In this document: one piece after another, positions 44,091-53,228 of the stretch
How positions within the stretch are numbered: the stretch's first letter is position 1
Layout: each line of letters opens with the position of its first letter
NCBI GenBank assembly: GCA_965227315.1
Contig: OZ245737.1
Span: 620,001-684,000 of the forward strand
DNA: 64,000 nucleotides
Source: JANQHS01 sp965227315
GTDB lineage: Bacteria; Bacteroidota; Bacteroidia; Cytophagales; CCMP332
Direction: 5' to 3'
Program-made: the position numbers and the translations under genes
The notes under the pieces: model-generated
The model's database searches: none
The model's input: only the letters and a program-made list of their open reading frames with translations
Told to the model about the DNA's origin: nothing

Positions 44091-45575
44091 ATGGATCTTT
44101 TCGGCTGGGATTGGGCGAAAATATGGCAGGGATTAGAGCTTGCCTGGGTTATTGGGATCAATTATGTCCTGGTTGCCATCCTTGTTTTTCAGATCCTCTT
44201 GGAGAACAAAAATCCGCAGAAGACCTATGCATTTCTTCTGATCCTTTTTCTTGCCCCTTTCGTCGGGATTGTGATCTATCTCACCTTCGGCCAAAACTGG
44301 AGGCGCAAGAAGATGTTTGACCGCAAAAGGATCACAGACAAAATATCTTTCCAACAGGTAGCTAATAAGAAAAGCCTTGAGGGATATGTTTCTCAGGAAG
44401 ATCTGCCAAGGGAGGCAAAAAACCACGGCAAGGTTATCCACCTGCTGAAAAATATGAGCTATTCCATGCTCGCAGTCCACAACGAGGTTGAGTTGCTGAT
44501 CAACGGCGAAGCATCCTTTCCCAGAATGCTCGAAGAGATTGAAAAGGCCAGGTCTCATATACATCTTGAGTATTACATCTTCCTGGACGACTCCATAGGA
44601 AATCAATTCGTTGAACTGCTTTGCAAGAAAGTCAAACAGGGGCTAGAGGTAAGGTTCATTTATGATGCCGTGGGAAGTCTCGGGCTCTCGAGAAAGGGGA
44701 TCTCGAAACTCAAGAATGCCGGTGTTCAGGTAAAACCATTTCTCCCGATCAGATTTCCACTTTTTGGAAGTCGGATCAATTATCGAAATCACAGAAAGAT
44801 CCTGGTCATCGATGGTCACACAGGTTTTACCGGTGGGATCAATATCGACCGGAAATATGACAACGAGAGAGAGGGTGGTCTATACTGGAGAGACACCAAT
44901 ATCATGATCAAGGGCAACGGTGTGTGGACTCTTCAGCTTGACTTTCTGTTTGATTGGGTTTTTTGTTCGGATGAGGATCTCGAATTCGATGAATTCTATT
45001 TCCCGAAAATTGAGCGAAAAGAAAGACTTCTTCCACTACAGGTCGCCGCTTCAGGCCCTGATTCCGATTGGGCCAGCATTATGCAGGCATTCTTTGCCGG
45101 TATCAACCAGGCCAAAGAAAGTATCAAGATAACCACCCCTTATTTCGTTCCAAATGAAAGCATTCGAACCAGCCTTAAGACAGCTGCTTTGGCAGGAATA
45201 AGAGTTGAACTTCTAATCCCCTACGAGTCCGATTCCAGAATGGTACGTATGGCGATGAGATCCTTCTTCAAGGGAATACTGAAGGCCGGAGTGAAGATCT
45301 ACCAATACAAGAAGGGTTTCGTTCATGCCAAGACAATGACCGTCGATGACAGCTTCTCATCGGTCGGTACGGCAAATATGGACATGCGAAGCTTCGATAT
45401 GAACTTCGAGGTGAATGCTTTCATCTATGACAAAGGCTTTACCATGAAGCTGGTTGAGCAATTTGAACTGGACAAGAAATATTGCACCATTCTGACTCTT
45501 GATGAGGTCAAAAAGTGGGGCATTCTGAAGCGATTCGGGTATTCGCTCGCGAGACTCTTCGCACCGATATTGTAA
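44091..45575 (+). CDS. cls: Cardiolipin synthase (PLD superfamily)
   Basis: The 494-residue protein joins two phosphatidylglycerol molecules to cardiolipin at the inner membrane. It has two N-terminal membrane helices (about 15-35 and 45-65), then two phospholipase D HKD motifs: NHRKILVIDG near 233 and VHAKTMTVDD near 411, the second followed by GTANMDMRSF. Length and order match ClsA-type synthases. It is transcribed alone or with the oligopeptidase gene 58 bp downstream. Confidence 0.95.
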   Translation: MDLFGWDWAKIWQGLELAWVIGINYVLVAILVFQILLENKNPQKTYAFLLILFLAPFVGIVIYLTFGQNWRRKKMFDRKRITDKISFQQVANKKSLEGYVSQEDLPREAKNHGKVIHLLKNMSYSMLAVHNEVELLINGEASFPRMLEEIEKARSHIHLEYYIFLDDSIGNQFVELLCKKVKQGLEVRFIYDAVGSLGLSRKGISKLKNAGVQVKPFLPIRFPLFGSRINYRNHRKILVIDGHTGFTGGINIDRKYDNEREGGLYWRDTNIMIKGNGVWTLQLDFLFDWVFCSDEDLEFDEFYFPKIERKERLLPLQVAASGPDSDWASIMQAFFAGINQAKESIKITTPYFVPNESIRTSLKTAALAGIRVELLIPYESDSRMVRMAMRSFFKGILKAGVKIYQYKKGFVHAKTMTVDDSFSSVGTANMDMRSFDMNFEVNAFIYDKGFTMKLVEQFELDKKYCTILTLDEVKKWGILKRFGYSLARLFAPIL

Positions 45576-45633
45576 AACTTAAGGCTGAATTCTCAGGTTG
45601 GTCAATTGTTCTTAGATTCGCCCCCCTAATTCA

Positions 45634-47688
45634 TTGAAGATGTCACTAAGGCCGCCCAAAGCCAAAAAAATACCAAAGAAACTTCAAGTTCACGGGCATA
45701 CCCGAATCGACGATTATTATTGGTTAAATCAGCGGGAGGATCCCGAGGTCATTCAGTATCTGGAAGCGGAAAACCGTTTTCTGGATGAAGCCATGAAGGA
45801 TTATAAAGACTTCAGGGAAGACCTCTTCCGGGAGATCAAAGGAAGGATCAAGGAGGATGACCAATCCGTACCATACCCAAAAGACGGATATCTCCATTAT
45901 CACCGATATGAAAAGGGCAAGGAGTATGCGATCATCTGTCGTAAAAAGGGTTCATTGGAAGCTGATGAAGAAGTGGTCCTGGATGAAAATGAACTCGCCG
46001 TTGGACATAAGTACTTCGCATTAAAGGAATATGATTTCAGTCCGGATCAAAAATTGGTTGCATTCTCCGTAGATACCGTAGGTCGACGCATATACGAGAT
46101 CAGGTTCAAGGATCAGGAAACGGGTGAAGCTATAGGTGCGGTAATCCCGAACGTGACCGGAAATTTTTGCTGGGCGAACGACAACAAAACGATCTTCTAT
46201 TCCAAACAGGACGAACAAACCCTGCGATCACACCAGATCTATCGGCATGAGCTGGGGTCAGATCCTTCCCGGGACGTATTGGTCTTCGAAGAAGATGATG
46301 AGACTTTTGGATGCTATGTGACCAAAACCAAATCAGAAAAATTTCTGATCATCAGTTCTTATCAGACCCTCTCTACGGAAATGAGGATACTCGAAGCGGA
46401 TAACCCCAGGGGAGAATTCAGGATATTCCAAGAGAGGGAAAGAGATCACGAGTATTCCATCGATCATTACGAGGATAGATTCTTTGTCCTGACCAATTGG
46501 AATGCTTTGAATTTCAGGTTGATGGAAACCTCTCTGAATGCTACGCAGAAAGAAAACTGGAAAGAAAGAATAGCTCATAGGGAAGACGTTTTGATCGAGG
46601 ATCTGGAGATCTTTAAGGACTTCCTTGCTGTAGAGGAAAGAAAAAACGGCCTGACTCAAATTCTCATTCAGGATCTGCTGAAGGATCAGGAGCATTACCT
46701 TGATTTCGGAGAAAGCGTATACACCTCCGGACTTTCGGTAAATGAGCAGTTCGACACGGTGAATCTCCGATACAGTTACACATCCCTCACCACTCCTCCT
46801 TCGACCTATGATTACAACATGGAAACCCGTGTCAAGGAGCTCAAAAAGGAAATGCCTGTGCTCGGCGGATTTGATAAGGGAGATTATAAGACCGAAAGGA
46901 TACTCATTACAGCCAGGGATGGAGTCGAAATTCCTGTTTCATTGGTTTACCGGAAGGACCTCTTCAAAAAGGGGGAAAATCCATGCGTGCTATATGGTTA
47001 TGGTTCCTATGGCGCCACTGTCGATCCGGTTTTCAAATCTGCAAGGCTTTCCACAGTCGACAGGGGCTTTGTTTTTGCCATAGCTCATGTTCGTGGAGGA
47101 CAGGTAAATGGAAGACAGTGGTATGAAGACGGAAAGCTGCTTAAAAAGAAAAACACTTTCACGGATTTTATCGATTGTGGAAGGGGGTTGATTGAGGAGG
47201 GCTTTTCCAAACCCAAGGGCCTTTATGCGGTTGGTGGAAGTGCCGGGGGTTTGCTTATGGGTGCGGTTGTGAATATGGCTCCCGATCTTTTTCATGGAGT
47301 GATCGCCCAGGTTCCTTTTGTGGACGTGGTCACAACTATGCTCGATGATTCTATTCCCCTGACCACCGGAGAATACGATGAATGGGGAGATCCCAGGGAG
47401 AAGGAATACTATGATTATATTCTCAGCTATTCCCCATATGATAACGTGGAAGAAAAAGAGTATCCGAATCTGCTGGTAACCACAGGGTTACATGATAGTC
47501 AGGTGCAATATTGGGAACCTGCAAAATGGATCGCAAAACTGAGGGAACTGAAAAAAGGAGACAATCAATTGCTCATGTACACCAATATGGATGCTGGCCA
47601 CGGGGGCGCCTCCGGTAGATTTCAGCGCTTCAGGGAAGTTGCTTTGGAGTATGCGTTCTTTTTCAAGCTGGAAGGGATCAGCAATTAA
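45634..47688 (+). CDS. ptrB: Oligopeptidase B (S9A prolyl oligopeptidase family)
   Basis: The 684-residue protein is cytoplasmic (no signal peptide; RPPKAKKIPKKLQVHG at the start) and fits oligopeptidase B in length and in the order propeller then hydrolase. The N-terminal DDYYWLNQREDPEVIQYL is a family signature. The catalytic triad is Ser in GGSAGGLLMG near 536, Asp in HDSQVQYWEP near 619 and His in GHGGASGRF near 655. Oligopeptidase B cuts after Arg/Lys in short peptides. The stop overlaps that of the convergent nnr gene by 4 bp. Confidence 0.94.
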   Translation: MKMSLRPPKAKKIPKKLQVHGHTRIDDYYWLNQREDPEVIQYLEAENRFLDEAMKDYKDFREDLFREIKGRIKEDDQSVPYPKDGYLHYHRYEKGKEYAIICRKKGSLEADEEVVLDENELAVGHKYFALKEYDFSPDQKLVAFSVDTVGRRIYEIRFKDQETGEAIGAVIPNVTGNFCWANDNKTIFYSKQDEQTLRSHQIYRHELGSDPSRDVLVFEEDDETFGCYVTKTKSEKFLIISSYQTLSTEMRILEADNPRGEFRIFQERERDHEYSIDHYEDRFFVLTNWNALNFRLMETSLNATQKENWKERIAHREDVLIEDLEIFKDFLAVEERKNGLTQILIQDLLKDQEHYLDFGESVYTSGLSVNEQFDTVNLRYSYTSLTTPPSTYDYNMETRVKELKKEMPVLGGFDKGDYKTERILITARDGVEIPVSLVYRKDLFKKGENPCVLYGYGSYGATVDPVFKSARLSTVDRGFVFAIAHVRGGQVNGRQWYEDGKLLKKKNTFTDFIDCGRGLIEEGFSKPKGLYAVGGSAGGLLMGAVVNMAPDLFHGVIAQVPFVDVVTTMLDDSIPLTTGEYDEWGDPREKEYYDYILSYSPYDNVEEKEYPNLLVTTGLHDSQVQYWEPAKWIAKLRELKKGDNQLLMYTNMDAGHGGASGRFQRFREVALEYAFFFKLEGISN

Positions 47689-49181
47689 TATAGGCCTTTG
47701 AAGGCCTTGCCCAGGTTTTCAACGATATCAGAGGCGATCAGACCTTCGAATCCACGATCCTTGATGGCCATGTCTCCGGAATGTCCATGAATAAATACCC
47801 CAAGCAATAAAGATTGTGAGGGATTATAACCCTGACCTAAAAGTCCCAGAATGATCCCGGTTAAAACATCTCCACTTCCGGCCGTAGCCATGCCGGGATT
47901 TCCCGAGGAATTAAAGTAGAAAAGTCCCTCGCTTGTGCAAATACTACTGTTTGCTCCTTTCACCAGGATTGAACAATCAAGATCCCGGGCAAGCCCATAT
48001 TGAAATTCCAGTCTTTCATAATCGTCTTTCCAATTATCAACTAATCTTCGGAATTCACCGGGGTGCGGGGTTAGAATTGAGTTCTTGGGAATGTCTTCGA
48101 GGAATTCGGGATTTGCCGCAAGAATATTCAGCGCATCTGCATCGATCACCAGTGGTACCCTGGCTTTTTTCAGGAAGAGTCCGAACATCTCAGCGGTTTC
48201 CTCTGAAGTACCGATTCCCGGACCTATGGCAATGGCATTATACGGACTGAGATCAGGAACGCCGTGCAGGAAATGCTCTCCAATATCTTCCGAGACCATG
48301 GCTTCATTCAGGGATTCCTGCAAGATAGGCACGCCCACCTTGGGTGAATGAATGCTCAAAAGTCCTATTCCACTTCTAAGCGCGGCTTTTCCGGACAGCG
48401 CCGCGGCTCCCATCTTCCCAATTGATCCGGAGATGAGCAGTCCATGCCCATAGGAGCCCTTATGGGAAAAGACCTCTCTCCTTTTATAGATTCTTTGAGC
48501 ATCTGATATTTCAAAGCTTTGATACCTCGGAGATATCTTGCTGATCTCAGACCCGAGTATACCTATATCCAGGATCTGTACTTCTCCGGCATATGCGCCC
48601 TGCTGAGGAAGAAGAAGTGCAAGTTTGGGAAACTGAAAAGAGTAGGTCTTATCGGCACGGACTATGGTATCGTTAGCGGAATTTGGCTTATCGCCGAACA
48701 TTCCCGATGGAATATCAACGGCCACAACAAATCCGCTCGATCCGTTGATCCAGTCAATTGCCACTTCAAATAAGCCTTCAGCCGCTCTGTTCAGGCCGGA
48801 GCCAAACAAGGCATCGATCACACAGTCATAATCAGGAAGAGTACGAAGATCCTCTTCAGTTCGGATCTTATGCTCTTTTATCTCCCTTGGAAGCCTTTCA
48901 TGGTTGATCCTGAAGTCATCAGATCCTTTTTCAGCATTAATTGTTGATATATCAACGTTTAAGCCTCTTTCCGTAAGGATCCTGGCTATCGCCAATCCAT
49001 CACCACCATTGTTTCCCGGTCCGCAAAAGACAAGAATCGATTCAAATCGAGTGGATTGTTCCAAAAAAGCACTTGCAAAGGCCATTGAAGCCCTTTCCAT
49101 CAGGTCGATGGAAGCGATGGGTTCTAACTCGATCGTTCTACGATCCAATTCTCTGGCCTCGCTGATCGAGGGGATGATCAT
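47685..49181 (-). CDS. nnr: Bifunctional NAD(P)H-hydrate repair enzyme (epimerase/dehydratase)
   Basis: The 498-residue protein repairs hydrated NAD(P)H. The N-terminal NnrE epimerase (about 1-210) carries FCGPGNNGGDGLAIAR near 55. The C-terminal NnrD dehydratase (about 220-498) has SHKGSYGHGLLISGS, LTPHPGEF and NPGMATAGSGDVLTG near 437. Both halves look intact. Its ATG overlaps the valS stop by 4 bp, so it is translated from the valS transcript. This pairing is not functionally obvious. Confidence 0.95.
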   Translation of the reverse strand: MIIPSISEARELDRRTIELEPIASIDLMERASMAFASAFLEQSTRFESILVFCGPGNNGGDGLAIARILTERGLNVDISTINAEKGSDDFRINHERLPREIKEHKIRTEEDLRTLPDYDCVIDALFGSGLNRAAEGLFEVAIDWINGSSGFVVAVDIPSGMFGDKPNSANDTIVRADKTYSFQFPKLALLLPQQGAYAGEVQILDIGILGSEISKISPRYQSFEISDAQRIYKRREVFSHKGSYGHGLLISGSIGKMGAAALSGKAALRSGIGLLSIHSPKVGVPILQESLNEAMVSEDIGEHFLHGVPDLSPYNAIAIGPGIGTSEETAEMFGLFLKKARVPLVIDADALNILAANPEFLEDIPKNSILTPHPGEFRRLVDNWKDDYERLEFQYGLARDLDCSILVKGANSSICTSEGLFYFNSSGNPGMATAGSGDVLTGIILGLLGQGYNPSQSLLLGVFIHGHSGDMAIKDRGFEGLIASDIVENLGKAFKGLY

Positions 49182-51814
49182 TTGGAATCCAATTGAGCCA
49201 ATTCCTCTTCCAGGGCATGGATCTTTATCCTGGAATCCTCAAGCTTCTTCTTTTCGAGTTCCACAACATGTGAGGGAGCATTTTGAACGAAACGCTCGTT
49301 GTTCAGCTTCTTGGCGATGGAGTTGTTGAATCTGTTCAGGTGTTCGAGCTCCTTGCGAATCCTCTCGGTCTCAGCTTCCTTATCGATTTTGCCTTCAAAG
49401 GGGATATACAAGGCATCTGTTCCAACCATGATCTTCACCGAGCCCTCCGGGCCATCTCCGAAATGAAGATCCGATACTTTAGCCATCCTCTTGAGATAGG
49501 GAGAGAATTTCTCATAGGAAGTACCATTCTGAGCGCGAAGGAAAAGGGTCAATTCCTCACCAGAAGGAACATTTTTGTCCTTCTTGAATGCTCTGATGGA
49601 GCTAATGAATTTAAAAACCTGCTCGGTGTCCTTGAGAATCGATTGATCCGCTTGACCAGCCTTGGGCCATTCCTGCACAATAATATGCTCCGCATCTTCA
49701 TCGTCCTTTAGGTATTGCCATATTTCCTCGGTGATAAACGGCACAAACGGATGGAGCAATCCAAGGATAGTGCGGAAATACTCCCTGGTATTCCCAAGTG
49801 TCTTTTGATCGACCCCCTCTCCCATCGGTGGCTTGATCATTTCGAGGTACCATCCGCAAAAGTCATCCCAGGTCAGCTTGTACAGTGACATCAGCGCATC
49901 GGAGATCCTATACTTGGAAAAATGATCTTCAACCTCATTCAGGGTTTCATTGATCCTGGATTCCATCCAACTACAGGCCACTTCGTGCTCATATCCTTTG
50001 GAATCATCAGAATTCCAACCCTTCACAAGGCGAAATGCATTCCAGATCTTATTGGTAAAATTTCTTCCCTGCTCGACAAGTTTTTCATCAAACAACAGGT
50101 CATTTCCGGCTGGCGAACTCAGGAGCATACCAACCCGGACTCCATCAGCACCAAAGTCCTTAACCAGATCAAGGGGTTCGGGAGAGTTGCCAAGCGACTT
50201 TGACATTTTTCTCCTTTGCTTATCGCGTACAATACCATGCAGATATACATCGCCAAAGGGCTTATCTCCCATATACTCATATCCGGCTATGATCATTCTG
50301 GCTACCCAGAAGAACAGGATCTCCGGAGCAGTAACCAAAATGTTGGTGGGATAATAGTACTTGATATCCTCGTTTTCGGGCTTTGTAAAGCCCTCAAAAC
50401 AGGTGATGGGCCATAACCATGAGGAGAACCATGTATCCAACACGTCCTCATCCTGGGTAAGATCCTCCATTTTCAAACCGGGATTCCCGGTTTCCCGTCT
50501 GGCCTCCTCAAGGGCTTCCTCGGCTGTTTCAGCCACAAACACCTGCCCATCGCTGGTATACCAGGCCGGTATTTGATGCCCCCACCACAATTGCCGGGAA
50601 ATACACCAATCCCTGACATTCTCCATCCAATGCCTGTATGTATTCTTGAATTTTTCAGGTATCAGACGAATGGTATCATCCATCACATTCTTCAGGGCGG
50701 GCTGTGAGATCTCCTTCATTGAAAGAAACCATTGCTTGCTGAGCCTGGGCTCGATAATCGCATCGGTTCTTTCCGAAAAACCGATCGAGTTATCATAATC
50801 TTCAACCTTCTGAAGGGCACCGATCTCCCGGAGTTTTTCCTCCATCAGCTTCCTTGCCTCAAACCGGTCCTCTCCCACGAAATACTCTGCTGCCTTGCTG
50901 AGCGTTCCATCGGGATTCAGAATGTCGATAATCTTTAGGTCATGCCTTTGACCGATCTCATAGTCATTCTCATCATGCGCAGGGGTGATTTTCAGGCATC
51001 CGGTTCCGAATTCCATGCTGACATAATCATCAAGGATGATGGGAACCTCGCGGTCCACGACCGGCACGATGGCCTTCTTTCCATGAAGATGCCTGAATCT
51101 TTCATCTTCGGGGTGGATACAAATAGCTGTATCTCCTAAAATCGTCTCCGGTCTGGTCGTGGCAATGGTCAGGCTGGAATCCTCCCCGGCTATTTTGTAG
51201 TCGACATAATAAAGCTTGGATTTGAGATCTTTATAGATCACCTCATCATCGCTGAGTGCCGTTTGTCCGACAGGATCCCAATTCACCATTCTCAGGCCGC
51301 GATAGATCTTCTTTTTCTTATACAGATCTACGAAAACATGGATGACGGACCAATAAAGGTCGGGCTCCATGGTAAACTTTGTCCTGTCCCAGTCGATCGA
51401 ACAGCCCAGTTTTTCCAATTGCTTCAGAATGATCCCTCCGTACTTATCATTCCACTCCCAGGCATGCTTCAGATATTCCTCGCGGCCAATATCCCTTTTG
51501 TCCAATCCCTTTTCCCTAAGCATGGCTACCACCTTGGCTTCTGTTGCAATGGAGGCGTGGTCGGTCCCCGGCACCCAGCAGGTCTCGTAACCCTGTTTTC
51601 TGGCTCTTCTGACCAAAACATCCTGGATGGTATTGTTCAACATATGTCCCATGTGAAGAACTCCCGTCACATTGGGAGGAGGAATCACCACCGAAAATGG
51701 TTTTTTATCCTTGTTGGGCTCTGAGTGAAAGTACCCCTGGTTTTTCCAGGTGTCGTACCATTTTTCCTCTATGCTTGAGGGGCTATAAACTTTGGATATT
51801 TCTTTCTGACTCAC
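49178..51814 (-). CDS. valS: Valyl-tRNA synthetase
   Basis: The 878-residue class I synthetase has the HIGH-like motif HMGH at residues 54-57 in PPPNVTGVLHMGHM, the VPGTDHA block, the CP1 editing insert with TTRPETILGDTA, the KMSKS loop near 533 (RRKMSKSLGN) and the C-terminal coiled coil ending VVELEKKKLEDS. The start codon is GTG; no ATG lies in frame between it and the upstream stop. A perfect 16-bp palindrome adjoins the start. Confidence 0.97.
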   Translation of the reverse strand: MSQKEISKVYSPSSIEEKWYDTWKNQGYFHSEPNKDKKPFSVVIPPPNVTGVLHMGHMLNNTIQDVLVRRARKQGYETCWVPGTDHASIATEAKVVAMLREKGLDKRDIGREEYLKHAWEWNDKYGGIILKQLEKLGCSIDWDRTKFTMEPDLYWSVIHVFVDLYKKKKIYRGLRMVNWDPVGQTALSDDEVIYKDLKSKLYYVDYKIAGEDSSLTIATTRPETILGDTAICIHPEDERFRHLHGKKAIVPVVDREVPIILDDYVSMEFGTGCLKITPAHDENDYEIGQRHDLKIIDILNPDGTLSKAAEYFVGEDRFEARKLMEEKLREIGALQKVEDYDNSIGFSERTDAIIEPRLSKQWFLSMKEISQPALKNVMDDTIRLIPEKFKNTYRHWMENVRDWCISRQLWWGHQIPAWYTSDGQVFVAETAEEALEEARRETGNPGLKMEDLTQDEDVLDTWFSSWLWPITCFEGFTKPENEDIKYYYPTNILVTAPEILFFWVARMIIAGYEYMGDKPFGDVYLHGIVRDKQRRKMSKSLGNSPEPLDLVKDFGADGVRVGMLLSSPAGNDLLFDEKLVEQGRNFTNKIWNAFRLVKGWNSDDSKGYEHEVACSWMESRINETLNEVEDHFSKYRISDALMSLYKLTWDDFCGWYLEMIKPPMGEGVDQKTLGNTREYFRTILGLLHPFVPFITEEIWQYLKDDEDAEHIIVQEWPKAGQADQSILKDTEQVFKFISSIRAFKKDKNVPSGEELTLFLRAQNGTSYEKFSPYLKRMAKVSDLHFGDGPEGSVKIMVGTDALYIPFEGKIDKEAETERIRKELEHLNRFNNSIAKKLNNERFVQNAPSHVVELEKKKLEDSRIKIHALEEELAQLDSK

Positions 51815-51830
51815 GATTGATCGATCAATC
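51815..51830. repeat. Perfect 16-bp palindrome at the valS start
   Basis: GATTGATCGATCAATC is its own reverse complement and lies directly upstream of the GTG start. It could form a hairpin hiding the start, or be an operator, or be chance. No T-box or other aminoacylation-sensing leader is visible. Confidence 0.4.
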
Positions 51831-51905
51831 CGCGAAATTCGGAATTATTTGCTAGGTACAGAGCTACAAAAGCGTGAAAATCTTCGGAAAATGAGCTTTT
51901 TCGGA

Positions 51906-52550
51906 TCAGATCGCCTTGAAGAAAATGGCCAGTCTTTTCCAGAAAAAATTCGCAAAGCGGAATTTCACATAAGAGACCTCCCGCTGTTTCATTTTCTTGG
52001 GATCTATGCTCGAGAAATCGATTTGCTCGGTTGGTAATTCGCAAAACCTCAGAAGATCCACGGCGGTTTGTCTATCCTGCGAAAGCAATCTTTCCGTGAT
52101 CAACGGGAACACCGGCAATGGGCAGGAAGAAACAAACCTGTACATCCACACATACCTTTCGAAATAATAAATGAATGAACGCTTGCGACCCTTGTTCAGA
52201 GAAGATATGATCACATCTTCAGGGTTCCGAAAGCAAAAAACAAACTTGATGGGTCTGTCGGTAAAGGTCGACAGTTCTTTAGCGAATTGGATCAGAAAAG
52301 GTGATTTCAGGGTGATGACCTTATCCTTTGGAAGAGAGTCAAAAAAGCCCTTGAGGTCATAATCCTTAAAGAACTTCTTATTGCGGACATACTTCTCCAT
52401 CTCCTCACTTTCATACCTAAAGTAATTCAGATCTTTTTTGGGACTACCCCAAAGATCATCACAATAGCCACCATGGTCGATGAGGAATTTATTGGTGATC
52501 GAAGTATAGGAATGCGGGTTCCCGCTGGTCAAAATGATCGGCTTATCCAT
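51906..52550 (-). CDS. Sulfotransferase-like protein
   Basis: I start at MDKPIILTSGNPHSYTS (214 residues), because this places the phosphosulfate-binding loop at the N-terminus as in PAPS sulfotransferases. An extra 22 residues could be read upstream. The 3'-phosphate-binding part is IKFVFCFRNPEDVIISSLNKG near 118, and ITLKSPF precedes it. The loop has NPHSYTS in place of the usual PRSGTT/S, so binding may be weakened or the enzyme divergent. Substrate is unknown; surface polysaccharide is one option. It precedes valS on the same strand by 91 bp. Confidence 0.65.
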   Translation of the reverse strand: MDKPIILTSGNPHSYTSITNKFLIDHGGYCDDLWGSPKKDLNYFRYESEEMEKYVRNKKFFKDYDLKGFFDSLPKDKVITLKSPFLIQFAKELSTFTDRPIKFVFCFRNPEDVIISSLNKGRKRSFIYYFERYVWMYRFVSSCPLPVFPLITERLLSQDRQTAVDLLRFCELPTEQIDFSSIDPKKMKQREVSYVKFRFANFFWKRLAIFFKAI

Positions 52551-52709
52551 CTGTTGATTTCTGAAAAGGGTCTTGGATACTTTTCGGAAGAAAAAACCAC
52601 CCCTGTATGATAACACTTTGAATCAGGCCGCAAAAGAACATAATCAAAGACAAAATCCAGTTCTCACTGCGAAAAAAGAGCGCATTTTCCGGAATTAAAG
52701 CCGCAATGA

Positions 52710-53063
52710 TCAGGGTGCGGCCGTACTCATGGTAATCACGTAGCGAAGCAGAAGCTCCTGATCCTTAGCACTGATCTTCTCGGTACCCAATTTTTGGTTG
52801 ACCTTTCCAACCATATTGGGGACGATTTCCAACCATTCATCTTCCGGTTCTGTATTGGGTTGATAATAGCCATGGCAGAGATTGCAGTTCTCCTGAAAGA
52901 TGGATCTCCCAGCATCCAACTGTTCCATACTGAGGTCGGGATATTTCTTTTGACCCCTGCTTACATCCGCCTCGGATGGGGCCACTACTTTGGGAGCACA
53001 GGAAAAAATAAACAGCAATAAAGCCGCGATTGGCATTACGGATCTTGTATAATGTTTTCTCAT
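52710..53063 (-). CDS. Monoheme cytochrome c lipoprotein
   Basis: The 117-residue protein has a leader ending in a lipobox (FIFSC, cysteine 22) and one heme-binding CxxCH at residues 60-64 (CNLCH), preceded by AGRSIFQENC as in small class I cytochromes. A methionine in VPNMVGK or in the C-terminal YVITMSTA may be the sixth ligand. It should be tethered in the periplasm and carry electrons; the partner is unknown. The gene stands alone, divergent from the glycosyltransferase by 165 bp. Confidence 0.88.
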   Translation of the reverse strand: MRKHYTRSVMPIAALLLFIFSCAPKVVAPSEADVSRGQKKYPDLSMEQLDAGRSIFQENCNLCHGYYQPNTEPEDEWLEIVPNMVGKVNQKLGTEKISAKDQELLLRYVITMSTAAP

Positions 53064-53228
53064 AATTCTTTGATCATGGTAAAATTCCGGAACATAAAAG
53101 AAGGAAAAAGCCAGGATCGGGGAGTTATGTGAGCTTCAAAAATCCGTTTTTGAGAATATACAACCCGATCGCAAGCAGAAGCGACCCGGATCAGGTAATT
53201 TGGTCCCAAAATTCTCATTCAGACCCCG

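Noticed and set aside
51815..51905. T-box leader for valS
   Set aside because: The gap to the upstream gene is only about 90 bp, lacks the T-box consensus and T-boxes are not typical of this phylum.
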